Shown here: positions 42,599-52,691 of the stretch, in pieces
Layout of the letters: each line of letters opens with the position of its first letter
How positions within the stretch are numbered: position 1 is the stretch's first letter
From: Candidatus Baltobacteraceae bacterium
GTDB lineage: Bacteria; Vulcanimicrobiota; Vulcanimicrobiia; Vulcanimicrobiales; Vulcanimicrobiaceae
Length of the DNA: 64,000 bases
Assembly: GCA_035502855.1 (NCBI GenBank)
Contig: DATJTX010000016.1
Span: 214,244 to 278,243 of the forward strand
Direction: 5' to 3'
Notes under the pieces: generated by a model
What the model saw: only the letters and a program-made list of their open reading frames with translations
Databases searched by the model: none
Told to the model about the DNA's origin: nothing
Translations under genes and position numbers: made by a program

Positions 42599-43609
42599 TT
42601 ATTCTTCCACCGCCAGCGTCCAAACGCGTCTCAGCGGCAAATCCGCTTTCAGATCTTCCGGAAGACGATCATAGTTCTCCGTAATTGCCTTCATCAAGTC
42701 CACGTCATTCCAAAGCCGAATCTTGAAATGGTCGTGATTCGCTTCGAGCGGAATGGACGACCGGAAGCCAGCGAATGACACCAACAGACCGATGTCCGCC
42801 TTGAAGTTATCCACCGTGCCTTTGAGTTCGCGCAGTATCTTCACGTCTACCGGCGTGTCGCCCGACTTCACCTGAACACACAAGCGCGGAGAGTCGGTTC
42901 CTAACGGTCCGCGACCGGCGAGCACGTCGACGCCGCCGTCGCTTCCCGGCGGAGACAGCTTCGTCGCGTAGCCTTGAGCGATGAGCACACCTTCGACGAG
43001 GCGAGCAAGACGGTGGCCCGCGAATTTCGTTTTGATGTGGGTGCGAATCGCATCCAAGCCGATTTCCTCGACGTCCGTGCGCTCGAACGACTGCGGCGCT
43101 TCGTCGGCTGATCGCGGCGAAGGGGAAGGCGCGGGCGAGCCCTCCATCATTTGGCGGAATCGGCGCTCGGCGTCGTTGCGCTCGATCTTAGCAACGGTCA
43201 TCGTCGAACCGAGTGAAAAGAGCAAATCTTGATCAATCGATGCGCGCGCCACTTCGCGAACCCATTTCACGGTGTGCGAATGGTGCGCATCTTCCGGAAA
43301 TTTCGGCTCGTACTTGTATGGTCCGGTGACTGTTCCGAACTGCACGAATGGGCGGTTCTTGAGCGGCATAGCGATGACGTCGCCTTCTGCAATCTCCTTG
43401 GCGAAACGCCACAGTTGACCGGTCCAATTGGAGATCGTGCCAGCGGATTCTGCAGAATAGCGCAGTTCCAACTCCGTCCGGACCTCACCGCGGCTGCTCA
43501 TCGGGGCCAGATCTGGCATCGCCGACCAACCGATAGTCGAGACATTTTTCTCTAGAGCGAAATCCTCGCGTTCGCCATAGCGGCCGGCGCGGACGAGCCA
43601 AACAGACAT
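42599..43609 (-). CDS. Mrr-like restriction endonuclease
   Basis: This is a 336-residue protein. The C-terminal 130 residues hold the Mrr_cat (type IV restriction) core: GSDGGVDVLAG (catalytic Asp), RLCVQVKSG (Gln-x-Lys) and ADIGLLVSFAGF. The N-terminal part (1-150), starting MSVWLVRAGRYGEREDFALE, resembles proteins with an EVE/PUA-like modified-base reader. Together this predicts cleavage of DNA containing modified bases. It is on the opposite strand from the methylase and helicase genes and lies just after tniQ. Confidence 0.85.
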   Translation of the reverse strand: MSVWLVRAGRYGEREDFALEKNVSTIGWSAMPDLAPMSSRGEVRTELELRYSAESAGTISNWTGQLWRFAKEIAEGDVIAMPLKNRPFVQFGTVTGPYKYEPKFPEDAHHSHTVKWVREVARASIDQDLLFSLGSTMTVAKIERNDAERRFRQMMEGSPAPSPSPRSADEAPQSFERTDVEEIGLDAIRTHIKTKFAGHRLARLVEGVLIAQGYATKLSPPGSDGGVDVLAGRGPLGTDSPRLCVQVKSGDTPVDVKILRELKGTVDNFKADIGLLVSFAGFRSSIPLEANHDHFKIRLWNDVDLMKAITENYDRLPEDLKADLPLRRVWTLAVEE

Positions 43610-43733
43610 GCGACCTCCTCGGTTCAGCCGTCAGGTTTTTCTCTTGAACGATCCACTCTTCTTGTTGAACCTGTCGTTGACTCACGGAGTGCCTTCGGTG
43701 ACGAAATCATACGCGCTGGGGTAACGAACCTGG

Positions 43734-44204
43734 ATGGTGAAGGGCGGCCAGGTGCAGTTTTTAGTGGTGAACGGCAGCCTTGACGAAATCCCGATTCGGG
43801 ATTATATTTGGTTGATAAGAAATCCTGTTTTGGGATTAAATTGGAGGGTTCGCCTGTATCGCTCTGCCCGCCACACGGCGCTTTTCATCGCTTTGCTGCT
43901 GAAGCGCAGCCAAAAAACGCGGATTCGGTTCGGCGAGTCCACGATGCGCAAGCTCGCCGAGCGAAAGAAGCTCCGTAGCGCCTTCGTCTTCGAAGTGCAA
44001 CTTGCTGCCATGGACGTCGGCGTCATTCTGGTCGAACTGAATCGCGGCGGGTTCGGAGCAATGTGGGCTGCGGCTCTCGACGGTGCCGCCTCCGTTACCG
44101 CTAAGTCTCTCATCCCTGTTGCCGAGCGCAAGAAGCTTTCGGAAGAGAAACTTCTTTCTGAACTCGATCTGCCGACTCCAGCCGAAGACGACGAGGAGGA
44201 CTAG
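43734..44204 (+). CDS. Protein of unknown function upstream of the methylase
   Basis: This 156-residue protein has a basic, mixed N-terminal half (RLYRSARHTALFIALLLKRS) and a C-terminal half with VFEVQLAAMDVGVILVELNR, ending in an acidic tail (PAEDDEED). A later ATG at 43940 would give an 88-residue version. It is probably transcribed with the methylase 130 bp downstream. Not recognised. Confidence 0.5.
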   Translation: MVKGGQVQFLVVNGSLDEIPIRDYIWLIRNPVLGLNWRVRLYRSARHTALFIALLLKRSQKTRIRFGESTMRKLAERKKLRSAFVFEVQLAAMDVGVILVELNRGGFGAMWAAALDGAASVTAKSLIPVAERKKLSEEKLLSELDLPTPAEDDEED

Positions 44205-44336
44205 TGCACCTCAACTCCGCGCTCTATCGTTCCGTCTGACGATGGGTCTTTTGGCTCGAATGACACCTGGACTGATCCGCGAAAAACCGATTCAGGAACG
44301 GCCACTTTTGACGAGGCGGCCAGATAGCTTATCTTT

Positions 44337-47300
44337 TTGGAGATACCCAAGGCCGTGAACGGACGAGGACCGGTAGCCCCGCCCAAAATCGTCGTTGTCC
44401 CCATCTCCGATGCTCTCGGCCCTCCCGATCCGAGAATCGAAGAAAAGGTCGGGCCCAAAGAGATCCTTCGGGGACTCTGGCAAGGCCAGCCTGGTAACCT
44501 ACGCTTCGAGGTTTGCGAACTCGTCAGCGAAGCAGAACCGACCGTACAGGCCGTTCGCGCAGCATGGAGCAAACGCCGCGGTCGGCGCAGCGTTCCGCTC
44601 ATCGTCTTTTGGCAGGGTCCGAATTACGTCCTGATGACCGAGCCCACGGGCGAACCTGCGACCGTAGCAATCGTTCAGATGGACCCGGCCGCCGCTCGCG
44701 CAGTCATCAGCCGAGCCCTCACCTCACCAAGCCGCGATGCAGTGCTCTCCGTCGTTGCATTGCTCGAGCGGGCTCAAGGTAGCGGCGGTGTTGCCGGCTT
44801 TCGCAATCGGAACCTTCTCTCAACGCACTACGTCCTCGACGGCTTTCGTCGCGACCACCAGCAGCAATGGATTGAACTCGACAATGCCAGCGCCAAGATC
44901 CGGGGCGAACGCGGCGGGAAACTACTACGCGCGTTAGGCTATCTCCCGACAGACCAGCCATCAGCATTCGAGGTACTTCAGGACGGCAAGACTCGCGTTC
45001 ATGCGCTCGTACTACCCGAGAATACGCCGCTCGACCGTTCTGCTGCCGGGCCCGGTGATGCTCCGTCGACGCACGCGCTTATCGATGCTCGGAACAGAGG
45101 CGCGGATCGCGCCGTCGTCGTTTCCGGCGGGCTGCTCCGCCTTTACTTCACTAAAACAAGGCAGGGCCTCACCGACCTTGCGACGGCCGGCACCTACATA
45201 GAGTTAGACCTCGACATCCTCGGCAGCGAGTGGAGTGCATTGCTGCCCCTTTTGTTCTCGGCGGACTCAAATAGGATCGACGGGCTCATCGATCAGATTG
45301 CTGAGGCTTCAGAACGCTACGCCGTCGGCTTGCGCGATCGCTTTCAAGAGCGTATCTACGAAGAGGTCGTCGGTGACCTCGTTCTCGCGCTGTTCGAAGC
45401 GCGTGGCCGCAAGCCAGCGGATGCGGAGATTCTCTTCAACGCGACGCTGCGTCTTTTGTATCGCCTACTCTTTGTGCTCTATGCCGAAGACCGAAATTTA
45501 CTTCCGTTGGGTAACCCTGAGTATCGGCGCGTATCGCTGACGGAAACGCTACTTCGCATGGAAGCGATGCAGGGCGAAGGCAAACCGTTCGATCCGAAGG
45601 CAACGACGATTTGGGACGACCTCTTCCGCGTCTTTGATGCGATACGCCAAGGCAACATCGAATGGAACGTGCCGGCATACAATGGCGGACTCTTCGAACC
45701 AGATCTTCCCAACCATAAAGATGCTGCGTTTCTCCATTCGGTAAAAATCCCAAACGCGGCGCTCGCGCCGCTACTCGTGAAGCTTGCCTTCGATTCAGAA
45801 GACGGTAGCAGCGGGAAAATTGATTTCGGTGATCTTGGTATCCGGCATCTCGGAACACTTTACGAAGGTCTGCTCTCGTTCAGCGTTCACATCGCCGAAC
45901 AAGACCTCGTCCTCGATAGCGACGATATGTACGTGCCGGCTAAGAAAAAGGACGAGCCCGATGTCCTCGAAGGCGAGCCATACCTCACGTCGCCAAAGGG
46001 CGGACGTAAGACATCTGGGTCGTATTACACCCCCTCGTTTGTCGTGCGCCGTCTTATCAACAACTCGCTCGTCCCGACGCTCGAAGAACACCTGATTCAA
46101 GTCGCGAAACTGCCTGTGGAACAACAGTGGGATGCGATGCTGGATTTCCGTGCTGTAGATCCGGCCATGGGTTCCGGCCACTTCCTTGTCGATGCGCTTG
46201 ACACCATCGCGGACCGACTCACTCGCTTCCTCAAAGACAACCCGCGAATCTCCGCGAAGCCGATTGAAAAGGCACGGGCACAAGTGACAGCTATCGGCAA
46301 GCAATATGGCATCGATGGCCTCGGCGAGGGCATCGGCGATTTTGTCCTTTTGCGGAGAAACGTCATGCGCTCGTGTATCTACGGCGTCGACCTCAACCCA
46401 ATGGCCGTGGAACTGGCGCAACTTGGCCTCTGGCTTCACGCCTTCGTCCCCGGTCTTCCGCTTTCGTATCTTGGACATAACCTTCGGCACGGCAACGCTC
46501 TCGTTGGCATCGTCGGTCAGGAAATTGAGGGGAAACTTCAGGGAAAACTTTTTGACAGCGCTGTCAAGACAGCGTTAGACGATGCCCTTGAACATTCGAA
46601 ACGCTTAGCAACGATCAGCGATCTTTCTATCGAAGAGGTTAAGAAATCAGAAGCGGCTCAGGAAAAAATGGAAGATGCGACGGCTGGGCTAGAGGCGACC
46701 TTCGACGCGTATTCCTGCCGTGTTTTCGCCGTTGATCCAGACGCAGAGACGAAGGCAATTCGTGAGCAGGGTAAAGCTATGCTCGAAGAGGCGTATGGCC
46801 TAGAGCAAGTCCTAACTGGGGCGCTGAAAGGGCCCGCGAAGAAACAGATCATTGCCGCTCAGAAGGTTGCGAGGGGACTCGGTGCATTTCATTGGCAACT
46901 TGCGTTTCCAGAAGTATTTCTCCGCAAGAATCCTGGATTTGATGTCATTCTTGGTAACCCACCGTGGGAGGAAGTTACTACGGAACAGCTCGGGTTCTTC
47001 GCTCCGTATCTGCCGGGAATAAAGGACATTAATTCGCAATCCGAGCGCGCGAAGCTAATCAAGGCTTTCACAAAGCGTCGGCCTGACGTCGCTGAAGCGT
47101 ACGACCTTGAGGTTCAACGTAACGAAGATCTTCGCAAAGTGCTCGCATCGAACTACCAGCTAACCCAAAGCGGAGACACGGATGTCTACAGGTCTTTCGC
47201 AGAACGCGCGCTCAAGGTTGTTCGGAATGATGGCGCGATAGGCATGGTCTACCCCCACTCTTTGGTCACCACGGACGGTACTGCGCCTTACCGAGTCGCC

Positions 47301-48413
47301 GCGTTTGCAGCGCATGAGGTCATCGTCGATTTTGCGGTCAACGCTGGCAGATGGCTCTTTGCCGACGTGCATCCGCAGTACAACGTGATCGCCCTTGCAA
47401 GACGGAAAGGGGACGAGCTCGTCAGTACTAGTGGACCCGTGGCCAACCTGACCGAGTGGGACAAGATGGACCGCAACCGCGTCACCTGGACAATAGATGA
47501 GCTGCGATCCATTTCGAAAGGGCTAGAACTGCCGCTTCTCCCGAACGCGGCATTTGCCGCGCTCTTTAAGAAGATGATTTCGAACGGCCAGTCGTTTCGC
47601 GCACCGATCGACGGAGCCACGTTTAGGCCCTGGACAGAATTCCATGCCACCAACGACCGAAAAAGCGGTCTACTGAAGGAAGATGGGCGAGGTTGGCCGG
47701 TGTACAAGGGCGACAACTTCGACTTGTGGACTCCTGAGCAAGGCTCGCCTCCGTTCACGATCGACTCCAAGATCGGACTTGCTAACCTTCAAGAGAAGCG
47801 TCTGAACTCCGATGTATGGAAAAGCTTCCCACAGGCGGTACTAGACGATCCAAGCACACTTCCGCCGAACAACTGCCACATTCTTTTCAGGGACATCACC
47901 AATCGTCTCAACAACCGTACAATTATTGCGTGCTTGGTTCCACCGAAACGTTTCGCCACGAACAAGGCGCCCGTGCTGCTTTGCCACGGCGGAGGCTATC
48001 CCGAAATCGCGCTGCGTCTAGGTATCATGTGTTCTCTGGCATTCGATTGGACGGCGCGCCGCCGAGTGGAGCGAAGCCTCAACTTTTTCATCCTCAACGC
48101 GCTTCCCGTGCCGCGGCTCGGCCTTTCAGACGCAAGAGCGAAACGGGTGATGACCATTGCCGCGACACTCTCTGCGTGTGATGATCGTTTCGCCGACTTC
48201 GCAAGGGCGTGCGGAATTAAAGTGACCGACCCAGGTGCGTCTACGAGAGACGCGTTGCTCTCGGAGATGGACGCACTCGTCGCATCTCTCTACGACTTGA
48301 CGGGCGACGATCTTAACACGATCTTCGCGGATTTTTCGGTCGAAGCGGTTTCCAATGAAAGACGCGAGGCCATCCGCCGTAACTTCGTAGAGATTTCCAA
48401 GGAGTATAAATAG
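44337..48413 (+). CDS. Large N6-adenine DNA methyltransferase (Eco57I/type IIG-like)
   Basis: This is a 1,358-residue protein. Methylase motif I is VDPAMGSGHFLVDAL (about residue 608) and motif IV is ILGNPPWEEV (about 874), the NPPW type that methylates adenine N6. The N-terminal 550 residues have no catalytic motif I recognise but include DLVLALFEARGRKPA and LLFVLYAEDRNLLP, typical of large methylases in BREX, DISARM and type IIG systems. The C-terminal target-recognition region follows motif IV. The start is TTG 44337 or GTG 44355. It ends 3 bp before the helicase gene, so the two form a unit. Confidence 0.88.
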   Translation: MEIPKAVNGRGPVAPPKIVVVPISDALGPPDPRIEEKVGPKEILRGLWQGQPGNLRFEVCELVSEAEPTVQAVRAAWSKRRGRRSVPLIVFWQGPNYVLMTEPTGEPATVAIVQMDPAAARAVISRALTSPSRDAVLSVVALLERAQGSGGVAGFRNRNLLSTHYVLDGFRRDHQQQWIELDNASAKIRGERGGKLLRALGYLPTDQPSAFEVLQDGKTRVHALVLPENTPLDRSAAGPGDAPSTHALIDARNRGADRAVVVSGGLLRLYFTKTRQGLTDLATAGTYIELDLDILGSEWSALLPLLFSADSNRIDGLIDQIAEASERYAVGLRDRFQERIYEEVVGDLVLALFEARGRKPADAEILFNATLRLLYRLLFVLYAEDRNLLPLGNPEYRRVSLTETLLRMEAMQGEGKPFDPKATTIWDDLFRVFDAIRQGNIEWNVPAYNGGLFEPDLPNHKDAAFLHSVKIPNAALAPLLVKLAFDSEDGSSGKIDFGDLGIRHLGTLYEGLLSFSVHIAEQDLVLDSDDMYVPAKKKDEPDVLEGEPYLTSPKGGRKTSGSYYTPSFVVRRLINNSLVPTLEEHLIQVAKLPVEQQWDAMLDFRAVDPAMGSGHFLVDALDTIADRLTRFLKDNPRISAKPIEKARAQVTAIGKQYGIDGLGEGIGDFVLLRRNVMRSCIYGVDLNPMAVELAQLGLWLHAFVPGLPLSYLGHNLRHGNALVGIVGQEIEGKLQGKLFDSAVKTALDDALEHSKRLATISDLSIEEVKKSEAAQEKMEDATAGLEATFDAYSCRVFAVDPDAETKAIREQGKAMLEEAYGLEQVLTGALKGPAKKQIIAAQKVARGLGAFHWQLAFPEVFLRKNPGFDVILGNPPWEEVTTEQLGFFAPYLPGIKDINSQSERAKLIKAFTKRRPDVAEAYDLEVQRNEDLRKVLASNYQLTQSGDTDVYRSFAERALKVVRNDGAIGMVYPHSLVTTDGTAPYRVAAFAAHEVIVDFAVNAGRWLFADVHPQYNVIALARRKGDELVSTSGPVANLTEWDKMDRNRVTWTIDELRSISKGLELPLLPNAAFAALFKKMISNGQSFRAPIDGATFRPWTEFHATNDRKSGLLKEDGRGWPVYKGDNFDLWTPEQGSPPFTIDSKIGLANLQEKRLNSDVWKSFPQAVLDDPSTLPPNNCHILFRDITNRLNNRTIIACLVPPKRFATNKAPVLLCHGGGYPEIALRLGIMCSLAFDWTARRRVERSLNFFILNALPVPRLGLSDARAKRVMTIAATLSACDDRFADFARACGIKVTDPGASTRDALLSEMDALVASLYDLTGDDLNTIFADFSVEAVSNERREAIRRNFVEISKEYK

Positions 48414-48416
48414 TAC

Positions 48417-51400
48417 GTGGGCGGATCACGCGAGACATTTGCGGACAATCAGGCTATTAGCGTCGCTCAGGCGATTGAAGGCGCGGCCGCGCATCAACGG
48501 TACGAGCAACGCTTGGACATCGCCACGGGGTATTTTAATCTCGGCGGATTCCTTAGTATCGCCGATGTGCTTGAACGGGTCCCCGCCGTGCGAATCCTGA
48601 TTGGAGCGGAACCGGAGGCCGAAACCGTCCCAGACAAACTCGAAGTCGATCGGGACAACCCGAAGCGCGCGGTTGCGCGCGTAGAAGAAGCCATTGAGGC
48701 TGCTCGTGACGAGGAGCCTTTCGGAGAGGCAACCACCAGCGAAATTGAGCGACTCAAGGCGTTTCTCCAGAAAACGACGACGGAAGTACGTATTTTCCGC
48801 AAGCGCTTCCTCCACGGCAAGGCATACATCTTCGGAACGGAAGAAGGCGTCATCGCTGGCAGTGCAAACTTCACGCGCGCTGGCCTCAACTACAATCTTG
48901 AACTCGACCTTGGGCAATACGACCCCGATAGAGTCAAGAAGGTCTCTGATTGGTTTGAAGCTCTTTGGAATGATTCCGAGCGGTACGATCTGGCGTACGT
49001 CTTCAACAAGCGACTGGAGGAATACGATCCGCACACAATTTACCTGCGAATGCTCTACGCGCAGTACAGTCCAGAACTCGAAGAAGACGAGGTTCGCCTA
49101 AGGTTTGGCTCTCTAGAGCTAGCGGAATTCCAGCAGATCGGCAGTCAGCGCGCAGTCCGCATCCTCGACGAATGGGGCGGCGTAATACTCGCGGACGGCG
49201 TTGGTCTCGGCAAGACGCTGATTGCCGGCGATGTCATCAGAACCTTCGCTATCGAGCGTGGCCTGCGCATCCTCGTGGTGTGCCCAGCGGCATTGCGCAA
49301 AATGTGGAATGGCTTTCTCGTCAAGCAGAACCTTCCGGGCGAGGTCATTAGTTATGCCGAACTCGCGCTAGACGCGCACCTTACCGGCGGCCCAACGTCC
49401 AAATTCGCTCTCCCGCCTCAACAATATCGGCTCATCATCGCAGACGAAGCCCACGCTCTGCGAAACCCGGATACCGGCGCATATGCGGCGATGCTATCCT
49501 TCCTTGCGAAGTCTCCCGAAGCAAAGCTTCTGATGCTCACCGCTACACCAGTGAATAATAGCTTGTGGGATCTCTATCACGAGGTCATGCTTTTCGCTAA
49601 GACGGACAACGCCTTTTCGGGCGTCGGCATCCCAAATCTGCGCGACCACGTAAAACAGGTTACGAATGCTGACCCGGACGATATCGATCCTGGCCATATG
49701 TTTGCCGTCCTCGATGCTATCTCGGTGCGTCGAACACGTCAGTTCATCAAGACCCACTTCCCCAACGCAAAAATTGGCGACAAGATTATCGTTTTTCCGC
49801 GTGTTGTCGCCCATGCTGAGAAATATGATATCGACGCCGTCGTGCCGGGACTCTTCGAAGAAGTAACCGATGCGATCGAGCATCGCCTCACCATGGCCCG
49901 GTATCGTTCAAGCTCTTACGCGTTGGAGCCGGATTCCGAAGTGGCGCGTCAGGAGTTCCTCTCCGGTCTCCTCAGATCGCAGATGCTCAAACGCTTCGAA
50001 TCCTCGGTCTACGCTTTCATGAAGACACTTGAAAAGATGATTGCTGCGCACGAACAGTGTCTCAGCCTTATCGAGACCTCTGGCATTGTTCCCCTCAGCG
50101 CGTTGACCGTCGAGGAGATGCAGGATGCAGATGAACTCGAGAGCCTTCTGGATGACGGTGAAGTCGGCGAAATCGGAAATTTCGATGGGGAAACGTTAAC
50201 GAAGGATCTCCGATCTGACGTCAAAACGCTCCGCGATCTGTTGGCAAAAGTCTCCGTAATAAGTCCAAGTGACGACCCGAAGCTCGCGAACCTCGTCGAA
50301 ATCCTACGCGGCGCGGCGAAGCAGGCGAATGGCGATAAGCGCAAGACGCTCGTCTTTACGTCATACGTCGATACCGTCCGCTACATCAAGGATCGCTTGG
50401 AGGCGATCGCGCCGGATGAGCCGGAAATTGCGGCGCTTGTCGAGCGTGCCGCCTACGTCCTTGGGAACCAGGAGACGGACGTCGACGAGCGTGGTGCTAT
50501 CGCCCTCGGCTTCGCACCCAAAAGCATGAGCGTCGACGGCAGTGAAGCCGAGGATCTCTACGATCTCCTCGTCACCACAGATGTCCTCGCCGAGGGCCAA
50601 AACCTTCAGCAGTGCGGACGGGTCGTCAATTTCGATCTGCCGTGGAACCCCATGCGCGTCGCTCAGCGCAACGGGCGCGTCGACCGCATCGGTTCCCCCC
50701 ATGACATCGTTGACATGCACTGCTTCATGCCCGACGCCCAGCTTGATGCGTTCCTGCGTCTTGAGGAACGTTTGGCGCGCAAGATCGCCCATGCGAATGC
50801 TGGCGTCGGTGTCGAGGGAACGGTTATCCCCGGTATGTACGGTCGCGAAAAGATATTCACCGATCCCGATCAGGTAGCCGCCGAGAAGTCGAAACAGCTT
50901 CGAGATATCGCTGCCGGCGACGAAGAAGCTCTCGCCGACCTCGATAGAGACGATGCGTACTCTGGAGAACAGTTCCGCCAGGAACTTCGTGCTGCATTGC
51001 TCAGCGAGGCCGGAGGGAGTCTAGAGAATCTCCCTTGGGGCATAGGTTCCGGTCACAACGAAGGGTGCACGCCTTCCATCGTCTTCCTGATAAGAGCCGG
51101 TCGCAAGAACCTCTTCCGCACCGTTCCTCTGGCCGACTTGAATATCGTCGACACTGACCTACTCGAGGCGTTGAAGACGGCGCGCTGCTCGTTCAAAGCG
51201 GAGCGCACGTATCCAGCCGAAATTCGTTCGAAGGTATACGAGGCCTGGAATAGAGTGCGAGAGAGCGTCCATCAAATGTTTCAGGATCAGCGAGACCCGG
51301 CAAAACGCCAGGTGTCGCTTCCGAAGGCTCAGCGCGACGCCATCGATCTACTGCAACGATCGCCACACAAATTTGCTCCCGATGCCGCGGAAATCTTGGC

Positions 51401-51638
51401 AAGTATTTGGCCGAAGGACGTAGAGAGAGCCCTTCGCGTAATTCTCAAAGACGAGACCTTCGATGATCAACGTAAAGTAGACGAGATTATCGCCTTTATT
51501 GGAACGCGTGGCTTAAAGCCGCAGCCGTATGAGGAGACGCCGGACATTCGGGATAAAGACATTAAGCTCATCTGCTACCAGATCGTTCTTCGCAAAGACT
51601 ACGCCGCGGCGGGTGCGACGCAAGCGAGCAACGATTAG
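48417..51638 (+). CDS. PLD-nuclease/SNF2-type helicase fusion
   Basis: This 1,073-residue protein has an N-terminal phospholipase-D-like nuclease domain, with His133-x-Lys135 in LHGKAYIFGTEEG and then GSANFTRAGLNYNLE. An SNF2/DEAD-type helicase follows, with Walker A GVGLGKT near residue 265, DEAHALRN, TATPVNNSLWDLY, and helicase C with TDVLAEGQNLQ and RNGRVDRIGS. The C-terminal 300 residues are unassigned. GTG 48417 starts 3 bp after the methylase stop. The methylase and translocase-nuclease architecture resembles restriction-modification or DISARM-like defence. Confidence 0.9.
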   Translation: MGGSRETFADNQAISVAQAIEGAAAHQRYEQRLDIATGYFNLGGFLSIADVLERVPAVRILIGAEPEAETVPDKLEVDRDNPKRAVARVEEAIEAARDEEPFGEATTSEIERLKAFLQKTTTEVRIFRKRFLHGKAYIFGTEEGVIAGSANFTRAGLNYNLELDLGQYDPDRVKKVSDWFEALWNDSERYDLAYVFNKRLEEYDPHTIYLRMLYAQYSPELEEDEVRLRFGSLELAEFQQIGSQRAVRILDEWGGVILADGVGLGKTLIAGDVIRTFAIERGLRILVVCPAALRKMWNGFLVKQNLPGEVISYAELALDAHLTGGPTSKFALPPQQYRLIIADEAHALRNPDTGAYAAMLSFLAKSPEAKLLMLTATPVNNSLWDLYHEVMLFAKTDNAFSGVGIPNLRDHVKQVTNADPDDIDPGHMFAVLDAISVRRTRQFIKTHFPNAKIGDKIIVFPRVVAHAEKYDIDAVVPGLFEEVTDAIEHRLTMARYRSSSYALEPDSEVARQEFLSGLLRSQMLKRFESSVYAFMKTLEKMIAAHEQCLSLIETSGIVPLSALTVEEMQDADELESLLDDGEVGEIGNFDGETLTKDLRSDVKTLRDLLAKVSVISPSDDPKLANLVEILRGAAKQANGDKRKTLVFTSYVDTVRYIKDRLEAIAPDEPEIAALVERAAYVLGNQETDVDERGAIALGFAPKSMSVDGSEAEDLYDLLVTTDVLAEGQNLQQCGRVVNFDLPWNPMRVAQRNGRVDRIGSPHDIVDMHCFMPDAQLDAFLRLEERLARKIAHANAGVGVEGTVIPGMYGREKIFTDPDQVAAEKSKQLRDIAAGDEEALADLDRDDAYSGEQFRQELRAALLSEAGGSLENLPWGIGSGHNEGCTPSIVFLIRAGRKNLFRTVPLADLNIVDTDLLEALKTARCSFKAERTYPAEIRSKVYEAWNRVRESVHQMFQDQRDPAKRQVSLPKAQRDAIDLLQRSPHKFAPDAAEILASIWPKDVERALRVILKDETFDDQRKVDEIIAFIGTRGLKPQPYEETPDIRDKDIKLICYQIVLRKDYAAAGATQASND

Positions 51639-51676
51639 CGCAACGACGCATGCTCCCAATGGTGACTATCAAATGT

Positions 51677-52660
51677 CTATGCGGCTTTCAGTTGCTTGAT
51701 GAAGTGATTTGCCACGCTCCTTACCGCCCTAACCCCGGTGTCGTTGCTTGAAGCGAAGACAAGATAGTAGACGACATTTCCTTTGCCATTCTTCATGGGA
51801 ATCGGTTTCGAAGCGCCGAGGAAACCTCCGACGTCGACCAGCCGCTTGCAGTACGCAGCGACGATCTCTTCATTTGTACGCTTCGTCTTCCAGCCGAACA
51901 GCGTCGTATCGTTACGATAAGCGGCATCTTCCCAAGAATCGTCACCCCAGTAGAATCTCAACCTCGCGCGCTGCTCTTCACTATAGTCGCCGGCCTTGCG
52001 CAGTACGTTGATGTTCATGGAGTAGATCGGGAAATGAATAAGTACGTCTATCGTTCCAGTTGTGGCAGCGGCCCGAACGGTGTCCCACGAGAGCGTGGCC
52101 TCGTTGTATGGGTCCAGCAGACAAAACGCTCGCTCGAAGCGCTTGAACTGTACCTCCGGGAAGACTTGCTTGGGTAAGACCTGGTTGGCATCGCCGTTAT
52201 AGAGCATTACGTTCGCACGGGCGCCGCAGGCCTTCTTCAATGCCGCAAAGCGCTTATTAGCCAGCTCCACGAAGAAGTATTTCGCGAACGGCGGCTGCAC
52301 CTGATTTAGCACGCGAAGGGCGCTGCCTTCGAGAATTTCTCCCGTCGCCTTCTCTTTAACGTAGCCGGCGTTCGCGAAGCCGTCAATGTAGTAGTAGGTC
52401 AGATTGAAGTTAGGTTTTTTCTTGCGATGATTCTCCAAAATCGATGAATAGGTCGTCGCGTAGTACTGTACGATATCGTGTTTCAAAATCGTCCATGCGC
52501 CAACTTCATCGAGTAGCGACTCATTGATTTCGCTCTCGTCCACCCGAAAAAAACCCACTTTCCAAGCCGACCTGCGAATACGCGGATCGGCCCTATGTAC
52601 CGCGAACTCTAGCACACGGGCTGCCGCCTGAGAAGGTAAGCCATCCGCCCCAACAAACAT
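51677..52660 (-). CDS. Three-Cys-motif partner protein (TcmP family)
   Basis: This 327-residue protein fits the TcmP family: an AWTILKHDIVQYYATTYSSI region, YYIDGFANAGYV, GSALRVLNQVQPPFAKYFFVEL, FERAFCLLDPYNEATLSWDT and the C-terminal VYYLVFASSNDTG. Such proteins are named for being encoded next to the three-Cys-motif Gp37/Gp68-like proteins, as here. The methyltransferase-like core hints at a SAM-dependent step, but the reaction is unknown. The annotated start leaves only 31 bp to the divergent gene, so a later start near 52558 is likely. Confidence 0.8.
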   Translation of the reverse strand: MFVGADGLPSQAAARVLEFAVHRADPRIRRSAWKVGFFRVDESEINESLLDEVGAWTILKHDIVQYYATTYSSILENHRKKKPNFNLTYYYIDGFANAGYVKEKATGEILEGSALRVLNQVQPPFAKYFFVELANKRFAALKKACGARANVMLYNGDANQVLPKQVFPEVQFKRFERAFCLLDPYNEATLSWDTVRAAATTGTIDVLIHFPIYSMNINVLRKAGDYSEEQRARLRFYWGDDSWEDAAYRNDTTLFGWKTKRTNEEIVAAYCKRLVDVGGFLGASKPIPMKNGKGNVVYYLVFASSNDTGVRAVRSVANHFIKQLKAA

Positions 52661-52691
52661 CTGTTCGGGTTACGTCTGAGAGGGTGGACTC

